Positions 50,584 through 60,286 of a DNA stretch of 64,000 nt are shown here, piece by piece. The DNA is from an uncultured SAR86 cluster bacterium (GTDB lineage: Bacteria; Pseudomonadota; Gammaproteobacteria; Magnimaribacterales; D2472), in the NCBI GenBank assembly GCA_902558375.1, contig CACEDQ010000005.1, positions 1-64,000 of the forward strand, read 5' to 3'. The position numbers were made by a program, and so were the translations under genes. Below the pieces are notes generated by a model, which ran no database searches, had not been told where the DNA came from, and worked only from the letters and a program-made list of their open reading frames with translations. The number at the start of each line of letters is the position of its first letter. Positions within the stretch are counted from its first letter, which is position 1.

Positions 50584-53500
50584 ATGCTCAATAGATATTT
50601 AAATCAACTTTTTATAATTCCGATTTCTTTTGTTGTTTTAATTTCTTGTGGTGGCGGAGGCGGCGGAGGCGGCGGAGAACCATCAACACCATCACCTCAG
50701 CCAGTGGTATCTCTCTCAGCTGATCAAACATCTGTTTTAGTTGATTCTTCAACAAATCTTACATGGTCTTCAACAAACGCTAATTCATGTTCTGCATCGT
50801 GGACATCACAAACAACTACCTCTGGAACAGCTTCAGTAACAATCTCGACAGTCGGCAATAATAATTTTTCTATAACTTGTAGTGGAGCTGGAGGAAACGG
50901 CTCAGCATCCATTTCTATTGAAGGTTATAGAAATACCGATGGGGTTGTCGTTGATGGCTATATATCTGGTGCTGAAGTATGTATAGATGAGGATAATAGT
51001 TGGACATGTGACTCAGATGAATCTTCAACAACTTCTGATAATGATGGTAAGTTTACTATTAAATACGCCAACGGTAATTTAGTTTCTATAGGTGGTACAG
51101 ATTTAGATTCTCAAGTGCTATTGGAGAATTTTCTAATAACACATGCTTTAGATGGTCATACTGATTTTAAAGCTTTAACTCCAGTAACCTCAGTTGCAGC
51201 CTTTATGCAAGATAGCTCATTAATCAATGCAGTTCTTGGCATTGATTCATCTATTGATGTCTTCAGCTTTGACCCGGTTGAAAATAAAGGAGATGGAGAT
51301 ATAAATGATTATTTATATGAAAAAGGCAATCAATTAACAATACTAGCTCTCGCATTGCAAAATGTAGTAAATAATTCGAACTCAACTACTGACACCACTC
51401 AAGACTACTTTAAAGCTATCGCTGAAGAAATTGAAAAAGAATATGAAGAAACATCCATCAGAGTAAATATTGAATCCGAAGAATTTATTACTAAAGCTTT
51501 TAATAATATTATAGCTGCTAAAGAAACTAGCATTTCTGAAACTAATCAAGCTAACGCAATAACCGCTATTTCAGCTTATATACCAGTTATTGAAATAAAA
51601 TCATCTAATGAGCTGACGACATCAGTAATTCGTTTTGGTTTATCAACTTTTCAAACAGACATTAAAGCCATTTCTGATGGAACCGCAACCGAACAAACGG
51701 TTAATAGTTATGCTGAGAGTATATTAAATTATATTTCTGAAGATCAAAGCGTAAGTGCTGCCGATATTGCTGTTAGTGTTAATGCAGTAAGTGAGTCGGT
51801 AACTACAAATGAGGACAATGCTGTTACAGTAAATGTTTTGTTAAATGATTCCTATAACCCGGCTGAGCCATTAAGTTTAACAGTAACCAATGGGGCTAAT
51901 GGAACAACTGCTATTTCTGAGTTTACTGATAAAATTGTTTATACACCTAATCTAAATTACAACGGTAATGATGTTTTTACCTATACAATCACTCAAGGCG
52001 GTTTAACTTCAAGTGCTAATGTAAGTGTGACCATAGAGCCTGTTAATGATGCTCCATCAATAGATGCAGCATCAATTCTTGAAGCTGAAGAAAACCAAAG
52101 CTCAGTAGCTACAATAGCTGTCTCGGATGTTGATAATGATCAGCTTGAACTATCAATGAGCGGAGTTGATGCTGATAGTTTGAATTTATCAAATGACAAT
52201 GTTCTGACATTCAAAGAAGATCCTGACTATGAGACCAAATCTTCATACGAAATTACTTTGTCATTAACTGATGGAATAGAGACTGTTACTAAAGATATAA
52301 CAATTCAAATAATAGATATTAGTTATGTTTTCACAGGTAAGGTCATGGATGGATACATATCAGGTGCTGAAATATATTTTGACCAAAATTTCAATTTTAC
52401 TAAAGATGAGGGTGAGTTCTCAGCTACAACTTTGGAAGACGGGTCTTTTATTATTGATACAGGCGATAATGAAACACTGGGTGCCTGTCTTGCCAAAAGA
52501 CCAATCATTGCCGATGTCCCTGTAGGCGCTATTGATTCTACACTTGGTGAGGTAACAAGTGCATATCAAATGATCCTACCATCTATAGATGATACTGGTT
52601 TTGATGCAATTGTAATATCACCGTTTACCACACTCCTTGGCGATGCAGTTATTCAAGGCGTTAATGCTTCTGATATTGTTGATGAGCTTGATATTGATGC
52701 AGGTTGTAGTGATGTTGGAGACACTATTGCAGCTAATATATCTAATGAATTACTTCAAATTAAGAATTCAATTGAAGCAAGTCTTGAAATTTCGTTTGAT
52801 AATTTATTAGTTGACTTTATTGAAGATTCACCTAACTCAACCGTTACAGAGGCTGCTGCACAAAATATTGCAGTGTTCTTTCCATTTTTTAAAGAGTTAT
52901 CAGATGAGTTTGATGCTGAACTAACTGATATTCATCAAAAAAATATTAATACACAAGTATTAATTGAAAAAGATTCAGTTAATTCAATATTATCGTCCAC
53001 TGAAATAGAAGAGATGCCACTAAGCTTTAATGCAATTTATAAGACAGAACCTAATGATCTTGGTTGGTATATTGAAGAAAAAATAGTAGCAAATGGAGCC
53101 AATATATCTAATAGTGGTGAGATGGAGCATTTTAAATGTTTCTCTAATGATGCACAGAATTGTGTAACGAATACAAGAAGCCTCGATGCTCTTAGCAATG
53201 CCTCAAAAAGATACACCAGAACAAGTTCTTTTAAAAATGACAGCTACGACCCAACCAATTATTCATATAGATTAGTAGTTGAGGACGAGCAAAGAGTTGA
53301 TTTTGATATCGATGGCAATCCGCTATACAGAGTCTGTATAGATCAAAATTGGTTATATTTAACACCTTTAAATGAGGCTGAAAATTTTTCAACAAATGAT
53401 AGATATAACACCGGTGTTGCTCATGCAACTTCGGCTGATGATGATTGTGTTTCAGTAATAAACGCAAGAGATGAGGCTCTGTTTGTTGCTCTTGTTGAAT

Positions 53501-56500
53501 CCTTTGATGACGGCATCAATTTTGAAGAACTAGATATAAGAATCACTAATAACAAATATGCTGAATCAACATTTTTTGAAAATAAAGTAAATAATATCTA
53601 TCAAAATAGAGATACTCTTGATTTAGATCCATTAATTCAAGAAATTGGTTCAGTTCCTAGAACATTAAGAGAGATAGAAACTTTAAGAGCCAAGCTAAAT
53701 GAATCATCAACTGATCAGATTTCAATATACTGGGCAAAAAGAGACGCAGATAGTCAGCTTGTAGAAACTTCAAGAATTGATATTAACTATGATAGAAATA
53801 AAGACGTATTTGAATACGGCACCTATGAAAATTCATCTTTTGGTTCTGAATATACTCAAGTCTTAAAAACAGAAGGGCAAGAGGCAAGAAATGCTATTGT
53901 TGATACCTTGTACGAGAAGTCTGCTGTATTCAATAATTCAGACTATTTAAGTTATGCTCCAGTATTTTCTTCAGCAGCTGTGTATAGCATTGATGAAAAT
54001 GAGGTAAATGTAGGAACAGCAACTGCAACAGATGCAGATGGTGATGATGTATCCTTTACTATTACAAGTGATGATCTTGAAATTACTTCTGATGGAGTCT
54101 TAACTTTCATATCAGCTCCAGACTACGAAACTCAAACCTCTTATACAGCAACAATCACTGTAAGTGATGGTACCAATATAACCACACAAGATATAACTAT
54201 TAATGTTAATAATATCAACGACAACACACCAACTATCACGTCTGTTGATACATTTAATATCGATGAAAATCTGACTGCTATTGGAACATTAACTGGAGAT
54301 GATGCTGATGGAGATGCTATTTCATTCTCCATTTCTGGTGATGATGCTTCATCTGTTTCTGTAAATGCTGCGTCTGGAGTATTGGTATTTAATACAGCAC
54401 CAGACTTTGAATCTAAAACAGCATATTCAATAGTAGCCACCGTTGATGATGGGTTATTTAGCGCAACACAAAATATAACGATTAATATAAATAATGTTGA
54501 TGAGCCTCCTGTTTTCACTTCGTCTGACACCTTTAGTGCCGATGAAAATCAGACATCTATGGGCAGTATTGCTGCCACTGATCCAGAGGGAGCTTCTGTA
54601 TCTTATGCTATTAGCGGTAGTGATGTTGATGTATTTAGTATTTCAGATTCTGGAGTTATTACATTTGATTCTGCTCCAAATTATGAAGTAAAAAATATTT
54701 ATTCCATTACCGCTACTGCTAGCGATGGGACCATTGCTGCAACTCAAGACATAACAATCAACATTAATGATGTAAATGATGCACCGGTAGTTAGTGCTGC
54801 TAGCTATACTTTGAATTTAATGCCAAAAGATCAAACAACTAAAACTCTTACACTGGCTGCAAGTGATGAAGATGGTGATACATTAACTTATACAGTTGTA
54901 GATAATGGCTCCTATGGAACAGCATCATTCACTGCTCAGTCATCAGCCGAAACCATTGGTGTATCAGTTGAAGCTAATAATTCAGGTTCGGGCAATGTTT
55001 ATGTTATTGATGGCACGCAGAATAAAGCTATTACTTTGAATGTTGGAACTACTTATACCTTTAGTCATCCACAAGCTCACCCCTTAAGATTTTCTACTAC
55101 ATCAGACGGAACCCATGGGGGAGGAAGTGAATTTACTACAGGAGTAACTACTTCTGATGGCTCAACAGTTATCGAAGTTACATCTAGCACACCAACCACT
55201 TTATATTATTACTGTTCAATTCATGCCGGTATGGGTGCATCTGCAACAATGGTTAATTCTAATGGAGATTCATCAATAACATATAAAACCTCTGCAAGCA
55301 CTCAGGCTGCTCAATCAGAAACTTTCACATTTAAAGTGAATGATGGGACAGTGGATTCAGATAACGCGACTATATCTATTGATCTCAGAACAGATCCGTT
55401 ATATCAATATCAGTGGCACTTAAACAACACTGGCCAAACAAATTTTGCAACAAATGCTGGTACTGCAGGACAGGATTTAAATGTAGATAGTGTCATAATC
55501 GATGGAATCACTGGTAATGGAATTAAAATATCAATTGTTGATGATGGTCTTGAAATAGCACATGAAGATTTAGTAGATAACGTTATAAGCGGATCATGGA
55601 ATTTTGTGAACTCAAGCACGGATCCAACACAACCAACCTCTGATGAAGGCGGAGGTCACGGAACAAGTATTGGGGGAATTATAGCTGCTAAAGGTTGGAA
55701 CAATATTGGCGTTAGAGGTATAGCACCAAACGCGTCTATGTTTGGGTATAATTATCTGGAAAATCAAACAACTACAAACAATAATCAAGCTCACGGAATA
55801 AATCCTCCTGGAGGAGTTACTGCCGATATTTATAATATGAGTTACGGAATTGGTTATGGAAGCGGAAATACAAGATATAGCCTGCAACAATTTTTATCTA
55901 CATCAACAGAAGAGAAATTTGTAAGCGGTACAAGCAATTTAAGAGATGGCAAGGGAGCTTTATATATAAAATCATCTGGTAACGATTATGATACTCAGTC
56001 AGACTCTATTTGCGGTACAGATAAACCACTGAGTTGTACTGAGACTTCGATAGATAACAAGAATCAATCACCATACATAATTGTAGTAGGGGCTCTTGGC
56101 GCTGATGGAGAAAAAACTTCATACTCTACGCCAGGTTCATCTATTTGGGTTTCTGGTTTTGGTGGAGAGTTTGGCTATGATTCTAATGTTTACAATGTTA
56201 GTGGTGTTAGTCTTGATCCAGCAATAATGACAGTTGATAGGTCTAGTTGTAGTTTGGGATATTCAAGATCTGGTGATAATAGCAGCTATGGCAAAAATAA
56301 ATTTAATCTTGCAGGCTATAACTTTTCTGAGCAATTAAATTTAAATCCTGATTGTAATTATAATAGCCACTTTAATGGAACATCAGCTGCTGCACCAACA
56401 GTTTCAGGAGTAGTTGCACTAATGTTGGAAGCTAATCCAGACCTAACTTGGAGAGATGTTAAACATATTTTAGTAAACACTTCTGCAAAAATTGATGCAA

Positions 56501-57030
56501 CTAGATCAACTGCTGTTGATGGAGTTACACAGTATTCATGGGTTCAAAATGCTGCTGGACATGAACACCATAATTGGTATGGTTTTGGCAAGGTAGACGC
56601 ATCAGCTGCAGTTAATGTTGCTAAAGACTTTACAGCAAATAATCTTGGTTCCTTTGTTACAACTGGATTTATCAGCGAAACAGTAAATGGAGAAATACCT
56701 GATAATTCAGGCGGAAGTGTTCAGTTAGCATTAACCAAGCCAAGCGGTTCAAATGGTAAGATTGAATTTGTAAGAGTAAGCATAGACTTTGATCATACTG
56801 AACCTTGGTCTGTCGGTTTTAGACTTCAATCACCAGATGGAACTATTTTAAACATAATGCAGCCATATACTAATTTAAATAACCCTGGTGGAGGATATTA
56901 TTTTGATATTGGAGTAAGTGGTTTTTATGGTGAAAATATGGAAGGTGATTGGATATTAGAAGCTAGAGATTACTCTGAGGGCACCACAGGTGTTTTGAAG
57001 AGATGGGGAATAGAGTTGTATGGAAATTAA
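50584..57030 (+). CDS. Giant multidomain lipoprotein: cadherin-like repeats, inserted cupredoxin-like domain, S8 subtilisin/kexin protease and P/Homo B domain
   Basis: Lipobox LISC + polyglycine; cadherin-like repeats about 53950-54920; HPLRF...YYYCSIHAGM; S8 triad SIVDDGLEIAHEDL / GGGHGTSIGG / FNGTSAAAPTVSG; C-terminal IEFVRVSIDFDHTEPWSVGFRLQSPDGT...GDWILEARDYSEGTTGVLKRWGIELYG. Confidence 0.88.
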   Translation: MLNRYLNQLFIIPISFVVLISCGGGGGGGGGEPSTPSPQPVVSLSADQTSVLVDSSTNLTWSSTNANSCSASWTSQTTTSGTASVTISTVGNNNFSITCSGAGGNGSASISIEGYRNTDGVVVDGYISGAEVCIDEDNSWTCDSDESSTTSDNDGKFTIKYANGNLVSIGGTDLDSQVLLENFLITHALDGHTDFKALTPVTSVAAFMQDSSLINAVLGIDSSIDVFSFDPVENKGDGDINDYLYEKGNQLTILALALQNVVNNSNSTTDTTQDYFKAIAEEIEKEYEETSIRVNIESEEFITKAFNNIIAAKETSISETNQANAITAISAYIPVIEIKSSNELTTSVIRFGLSTFQTDIKAISDGTATEQTVNSYAESILNYISEDQSVSAADIAVSVNAVSESVTTNEDNAVTVNVLLNDSYNPAEPLSLTVTNGANGTTAISEFTDKIVYTPNLNYNGNDVFTYTITQGGLTSSANVSVTIEPVNDAPSIDAASILEAEENQSSVATIAVSDVDNDQLELSMSGVDADSLNLSNDNVLTFKEDPDYETKSSYEITLSLTDGIETVTKDITIQIIDISYVFTGKVMDGYISGAEIYFDQNFNFTKDEGEFSATTLEDGSFIIDTGDNETLGACLAKRPIIADVPVGAIDSTLGEVTSAYQMILPSIDDTGFDAIVISPFTTLLGDAVIQGVNASDIVDELDIDAGCSDVGDTIAANISNELLQIKNSIEASLEISFDNLLVDFIEDSPNSTVTEAAAQNIAVFFPFFKELSDEFDAELTDIHQKNINTQVLIEKDSVNSILSSTEIEEMPLSFNAIYKTEPNDLGWYIEEKIVANGANISNSGEMEHFKCFSNDAQNCVTNTRSLDALSNASKRYTRTSSFKNDSYDPTNYSYRLVVEDEQRVDFDIDGNPLYRVCIDQNWLYLTPLNEAENFSTNDRYNTGVAHATSADDDCVSVINARDEALFVALVESFDDGINFEELDIRITNNKYAESTFFENKVNNIYQNRDTLDLDPLIQEIGSVPRTLREIETLRAKLNESSTDQISIYWAKRDADSQLVETSRIDINYDRNKDVFEYGTYENSSFGSEYTQVLKTEGQEARNAIVDTLYEKSAVFNNSDYLSYAPVFSSAAVYSIDENEVNVGTATATDADGDDVSFTITSDDLEITSDGVLTFISAPDYETQTSYTATITVSDGTNITTQDITINVNNINDNTPTITSVDTFNIDENLTAIGTLTGDDADGDAISFSISGDDASSVSVNAASGVLVFNTAPDFESKTAYSIVATVDDGLFSATQNITININNVDEPPVFTSSDTFSADENQTSMGSIAATDPEGASVSYAISGSDVDVFSISDSGVITFDSAPNYEVKNIYSITATASDGTIAATQDITININDVNDAPVVSAASYTLNLMPKDQTTKTLTLAASDEDGDTLTYTVVDNGSYGTASFTAQSSAETIGVSVEANNSGSGNVYVIDGTQNKAITLNVGTTYTFSHPQAHPLRFSTTSDGTHGGGSEFTTGVTTSDGSTVIEVTSSTPTTLYYYCSIHAGMGASATMVNSNGDSSITYKTSASTQAAQSETFTFKVNDGTVDSDNATISIDLRTDPLYQYQWHLNNTGQTNFATNAGTAGQDLNVDSVIIDGITGNGIKISIVDDGLEIAHEDLVDNVISGSWNFVNSSTDPTQPTSDEGGGHGTSIGGIIAAKGWNNIGVRGIAPNASMFGYNYLENQTTTNNNQAHGINPPGGVTADIYNMSYGIGYGSGNTRYSLQQFLSTSTEEKFVSGTSNLRDGKGALYIKSSGNDYDTQSDSICGTDKPLSCTETSIDNKNQSPYIIVVGALGADGEKTSYSTPGSSIWVSGFGGEFGYDSNVYNVSGVSLDPAIMTVDRSSCSLGYSRSGDNSSYGKNKFNLAGYNFSEQLNLNPDCNYNSHFNGTSAAAPTVSGVVALMLEANPDLTWRDVKHILVNTSAKIDATRSTAVDGVTQYSWVQNAAGHEHHNWYGFGKVDASAAVNVAKDFTANNLGSFVTTGFISETVNGEIPDNSGGSVQLALTKPSGSNGKIEFVRVSIDFDHTEPWSVGFRLQSPDGTILNIMQPYTNLNNPGGGYYFDIGVSGFYGENMEGDWILEARDYSEGTTGVLKRWGIELYGN

Positions 57031-57550
57031 ATTTAATCATATTCAAATGCATTATTTTTTTAGCATGTTTTTAATTTTTAGTTTTTATTCAGAGCTTACC
57101 TCTGAAGAGGAATTAATTTCTAATAAATTAAAGTACAACACTGAATTTGATAGTTTCGGTAAAGATGCATATTTAAAAGAACCCTTTAAAGGAGTTGAAT
57201 TGAATTTCAAAAAGAAATTTAATATTTTGAATGAGGAAATTCAAAGTGGAAATATGTCTGATGGAATGATTTTGCAACCCCAAGAATATATTCAAATTAA
57301 AGGGGTTGATAATAGATTGTTGTTATTCAATGGACATTTTTTAATTAAATTTAAAAAACTTCCTAATTTAAATGATTATGCTGATAAGCATCAGATCACT
57401 TTTGTAACTAGTCTGAGTGATATCAATGTTGCAGTTTTTAAATCAGAGGATATTTTAGAAATTAAATCAAAAATAGATCGTATAAGTAAAGATGGCAACA
57501 TACTTTCCATTGAATTAGATATTGTTGACCCATTTTTACAGCCAAATTAA
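57020..57550 (+). CDS. Exported small protein resembling an S8 protease propeptide / external chaperone
   Basis: Overlaps the end of the protease gene; hydrophobic signal-like N-terminus; HFLIKFKKLPNLNDYADKHQITFVTSLSDINVAVFKSEDILEIKSKIDRISKDGNILSIELDIVDPFLQPN ends like an S8 propeptide junction. Confidence 0.6.
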   Translation: MEIKFNHIQMHYFFSMFLIFSFYSELTSEEELISNKLKYNTEFDSFGKDAYLKEPFKGVELNFKKKFNILNEEIQSGNMSDGMILQPQEYIQIKGVDNRLLLFNGHFLIKFKKLPNLNDYADKHQITFVTSLSDINVAVFKSEDILEIKSKIDRISKDGNILSIELDIVDPFLQPN

Positions 57551-57573
57551 ACTAATTCCCTAAAAGTTTTATT

Positions 57574-58353
57574 ATGAAATATAAGCTGCTTTCATTAACT
57601 ATACTTCCTTGTGTGTTATTTGCTCTAGATGTTGAAGTTTTTAGTTTAAAAAATAAAAACCCTGAAAAGATTTTATTTATTGGCAATAGTTATTTGTACT
57701 ATAACGATAGTCTTCACAATCACGTAAGACGAATGCTTGAAGAGTCTTATCAAAAAAAGATAAAAACTACCAACTATAAACTGGTAACAATTAGTGGTTC
57801 TAGGTCCTGGCATCATAATATTGATCATCCTTTGAAACACAAAAAGATTGGAGCAAAAAGACCTTTTGAGTTAGTAATTCTTCAAGGTGGTAGTGGGGAG
57901 ACTGATACTAAAAAAGAAAGAGACATTTTTGCAAAAGAAGTCAAAAAAAATATAACTAAAATTCAAAAATCTGGTGCTGAAGCTGCCCTATATATGATTC
58001 ATGCATATGTACCTCCGCACAAGCAGACAAATCCACAGATGATCAAGGACATTAAACAAATGTATATCGAAGCTGGTAATAAAAATAATGCTTTAGTGAT
58101 TCCAGTTGGTATAGCATTTGAAAAAGCATATAAGGCCAATCCAAAAATTGAATTACACAAATTTTTTGACGGCTCACACCCAAGTCTTTTAGGAACATAT
58201 TTAGCCTCATGTGTTGTGTATTCATCGATAACTCAACGTTCTCCAATTGGTATTAAATATGATTATTTTGGTCAAGTTGATAAAGCTGATATAGATTTCT
58301 TACAGTCTATTGCTCATGATACTGTCGAAGAGTTTTTTGGAATCTCTCTTTAG
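57574..58353 (+). CDS. Exported SGNH/GDSL-like hydrolase
   Basis: ILFIGNSYLYYNDSLHNH (nucleophile Ser block), ILQGGSGET, FFDGSHPSLLGTYLAS (Asp-x-x-His block). Confidence 0.72.
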   Translation: MKYKLLSLTILPCVLFALDVEVFSLKNKNPEKILFIGNSYLYYNDSLHNHVRRMLEESYQKKIKTTNYKLVTISGSRSWHHNIDHPLKHKKIGAKRPFELVILQGGSGETDTKKERDIFAKEVKKNITKIQKSGAEAALYMIHAYVPPHKQTNPQMIKDIKQMYIEAGNKNNALVIPVGIAFEKAYKANPKIELHKFFDGSHPSLLGTYLASCVVYSSITQRSPIGIKYDYFGQVDKADIDFLQSIAHDTVEEFFGISL

Positions 58354-58411
58354 TTTTTTATAAACAATAATTCTTAACAATTTATTAATTATAAAAGTGT
58401 ATAATTTTTAC

Positions 58412-59500
58412 ATGAAAATTGGTGTTCCAAAGGAAATAAAAAATAATGAATACAGGGTAGGTCTTACTCCTGATTCAGTTAAGCAGATTACTGATAATAA
58501 TCACGAAGTTTTTGTTCAAAAGGATGCTGGTTCTGAAATTGGATTTTTAGATTCAGACTACATTAATGCGGGTGCAACTATATTAGAAACACCAGATGAG
58601 CTTTATGCTGCTGTTGAATTGATTGTAAAAGTAAAAGAACCTGTTCCAGAAGAATTTAAATATTTAAATGAAGGACATACTGTATTTGCTTATTTGCATT
58701 TGGCAGGCGATCCTCAAACTGGTCTTGATTTGGCCTCCACTGGAGTAACTGGTATAGCCTTAGAAACAGTTACTTCTGAAGATGGCTCAATGCCATTGCT
58801 GTCTCCGATGAGTGCTATAGCAGGGCAGTTAAGCATAGTTGTTGGCTCCTATCATTTATTAAAACCAAATGGCGGTATGGGAACTTTAATTGGTTCCTTT
58901 GAGGATGTTACTCCAAGAACGGTTACTGTAATTGGTGCTGGTGTAGCTGGGAAGCAAGCTATTGAGAAGGCTATTGAAAACAAGGCTCATATTAAAATTA
59001 TTGATTTATCGGAGAAGAAGTTAAAGGAACTAGAAAGTATTTATGGTAATTCTAATATTGAATATATTCAATCTACTGAGTCCTCAATAGAAGCAGCTTT
59101 AACAGTCTCAGATTTAGTTATTGGTGCCGTATATGTAATTGGAAAACAGGCGCCTAAGGTCGTAAAAAATTCAATGCTAAAGAGCATGAGACCTGGTTCA
59201 GTTATGGTAGATATTTCAATCGATCAAGGCGGATGCTTTGAATCAAGTACACCTACTACCCACGATAACCCTACTTATAATAAAGATGGAATTATTCACT
59301 ATTGCGTAACTAATATGCCTGGAGCTGTTCCCCTAACAGCAACGCTTGCATTAAATAAAGCAACATTGCCATATGTTCTAGAGTTAGCTAATAAAGGTAT
59401 TGATCAAGCTTTAAATGACAACAAGCATTTAGCCAATGGGTTAAATATTAAAAACTCAGAGGTTGTTCATGAGGCAGTTAAAGAAGCATTATTAGCTTAA
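58412..59500 (+). CDS. ald: Alanine dehydrogenase
   Basis: MKIGVPKEIKNNEYRVGLTPDSV, DAGSEIGF, KVKEPVPEE, VIGAGVAGKQAIEKA, AVPLTATLALNKATLPYVLELANKG; start moved from 58397. Confidence 0.95.
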   Translation: MKIGVPKEIKNNEYRVGLTPDSVKQITDNNHEVFVQKDAGSEIGFLDSDYINAGATILETPDELYAAVELIVKVKEPVPEEFKYLNEGHTVFAYLHLAGDPQTGLDLASTGVTGIALETVTSEDGSMPLLSPMSAIAGQLSIVVGSYHLLKPNGGMGTLIGSFEDVTPRTVTVIGAGVAGKQAIEKAIENKAHIKIIDLSEKKLKELESIYGNSNIEYIQSTESSIEAALTVSDLVIGAVYVIGKQAPKVVKNSMLKSMRPGSVMVDISIDQGGCFESSTPTTHDNPTYNKDGIIHYCVTNMPGAVPLTATLALNKATLPYVLELANKGIDQALNDNKHLANGLNIKNSEVVHEAVKEALLA

Positions 59501-59503
59501 TCT

Positions 59504-60286
59504 ATGAAGCTGCCTATATATTATGTAGATGCTTTCACAGATCAGTTATTCTCTGGAAACCCTGCTGCTGTAGTCTTCTCGCAGATTAATGATTCAGATT
59601 TAATGCAAAAAATTGCAGCAGAAAATAATCTTTCTGAAACTGCATTTATTAGAGAAGATCAAGATGGGTATCATATAAGATGGTTTGCACCTTTATGTGA
59701 AATAGATCTATGCGGGCATGCAACCCTTGCTTCAGCTTTTATTTTTTTTAAATATATCCAGCCGCAAAAAGATGAATTTAAAGTCCAATCTTTAAAAAAC
59801 GGTGTTTTAAAAGTCACACGAAAAGATGATTTGCTTATTTTAGATTTTCCAAAAGACAACCTTAGAAAATATGATGACGTTTCGTTTGTAGAAAAAATCA
59901 TTGGCACCAAAGTAAATGACTTATATAAAGGAAGAAATGATATTTTGGCAATTGTAGAGTCTGAAGATGAGGTTAAAGATCTTAATATTGATCTTCAACT
60001 ACTTAATAACTCAGATGTAAGGGGATTAATAGTCTCAGCGCCTGGGACACATTATGATTTTGTCTCAAGATTTTTTGCTCCTTCAGCTGGAGTTAATGAA
60101 GACCCTGTTACAGGTTCTGCGCATACAACTCTTATACCGTATTGGTCGAGAAGATTAGATAAAACCTCTTTAAAAGCCAAACAATTATCTCAAAGAGGCG
60201 GGGTTTTATATTGTGAAGATATGAACGATAGAGTATTTATTGGTGGTAAAGCTGTTCAATACTTAAAGGGTGAAATAAGTATTTAA
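59504..60286 (+). CDS. PhzF family phenazine biosynthesis-like isomerase
   Basis: YYVDAFTDQLFSGNPAAVVF, NLSETAFI, IRWFAPLCEIDLCGHATLASA, EDPVTGSAHTTLIPYW. Confidence 0.93.
   Translation: MKLPIYYVDAFTDQLFSGNPAAVVFSQINDSDLMQKIAAENNLSETAFIREDQDGYHIRWFAPLCEIDLCGHATLASAFIFFKYIQPQKDEFKVQSLKNGVLKVTRKDDLLILDFPKDNLRKYDDVSFVEKIIGTKVNDLYKGRNDILAIVESEDEVKDLNIDLQLLNNSDVRGLIVSAPGTHYDFVSRFFAPSAGVNEDPVTGSAHTTLIPYWSRRLDKTSLKAKQLSQRGGVLYCEDMNDRVFIGGKAVQYLKGEISI

Noticed and set aside
54141-54530. 129-aa minus-strand ORF within the giant protease gene
   Set aside because: Antisense to cadherin-like repeats; composition reflects the complementary coding frame
53950-54800. CRISPR-like or tandem DNA repeat signal
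   Set aside because: Repetition is at the protein level (cadherin-like repeats) with diverged nucleotide sequence; no direct repeat/spacer periodicity
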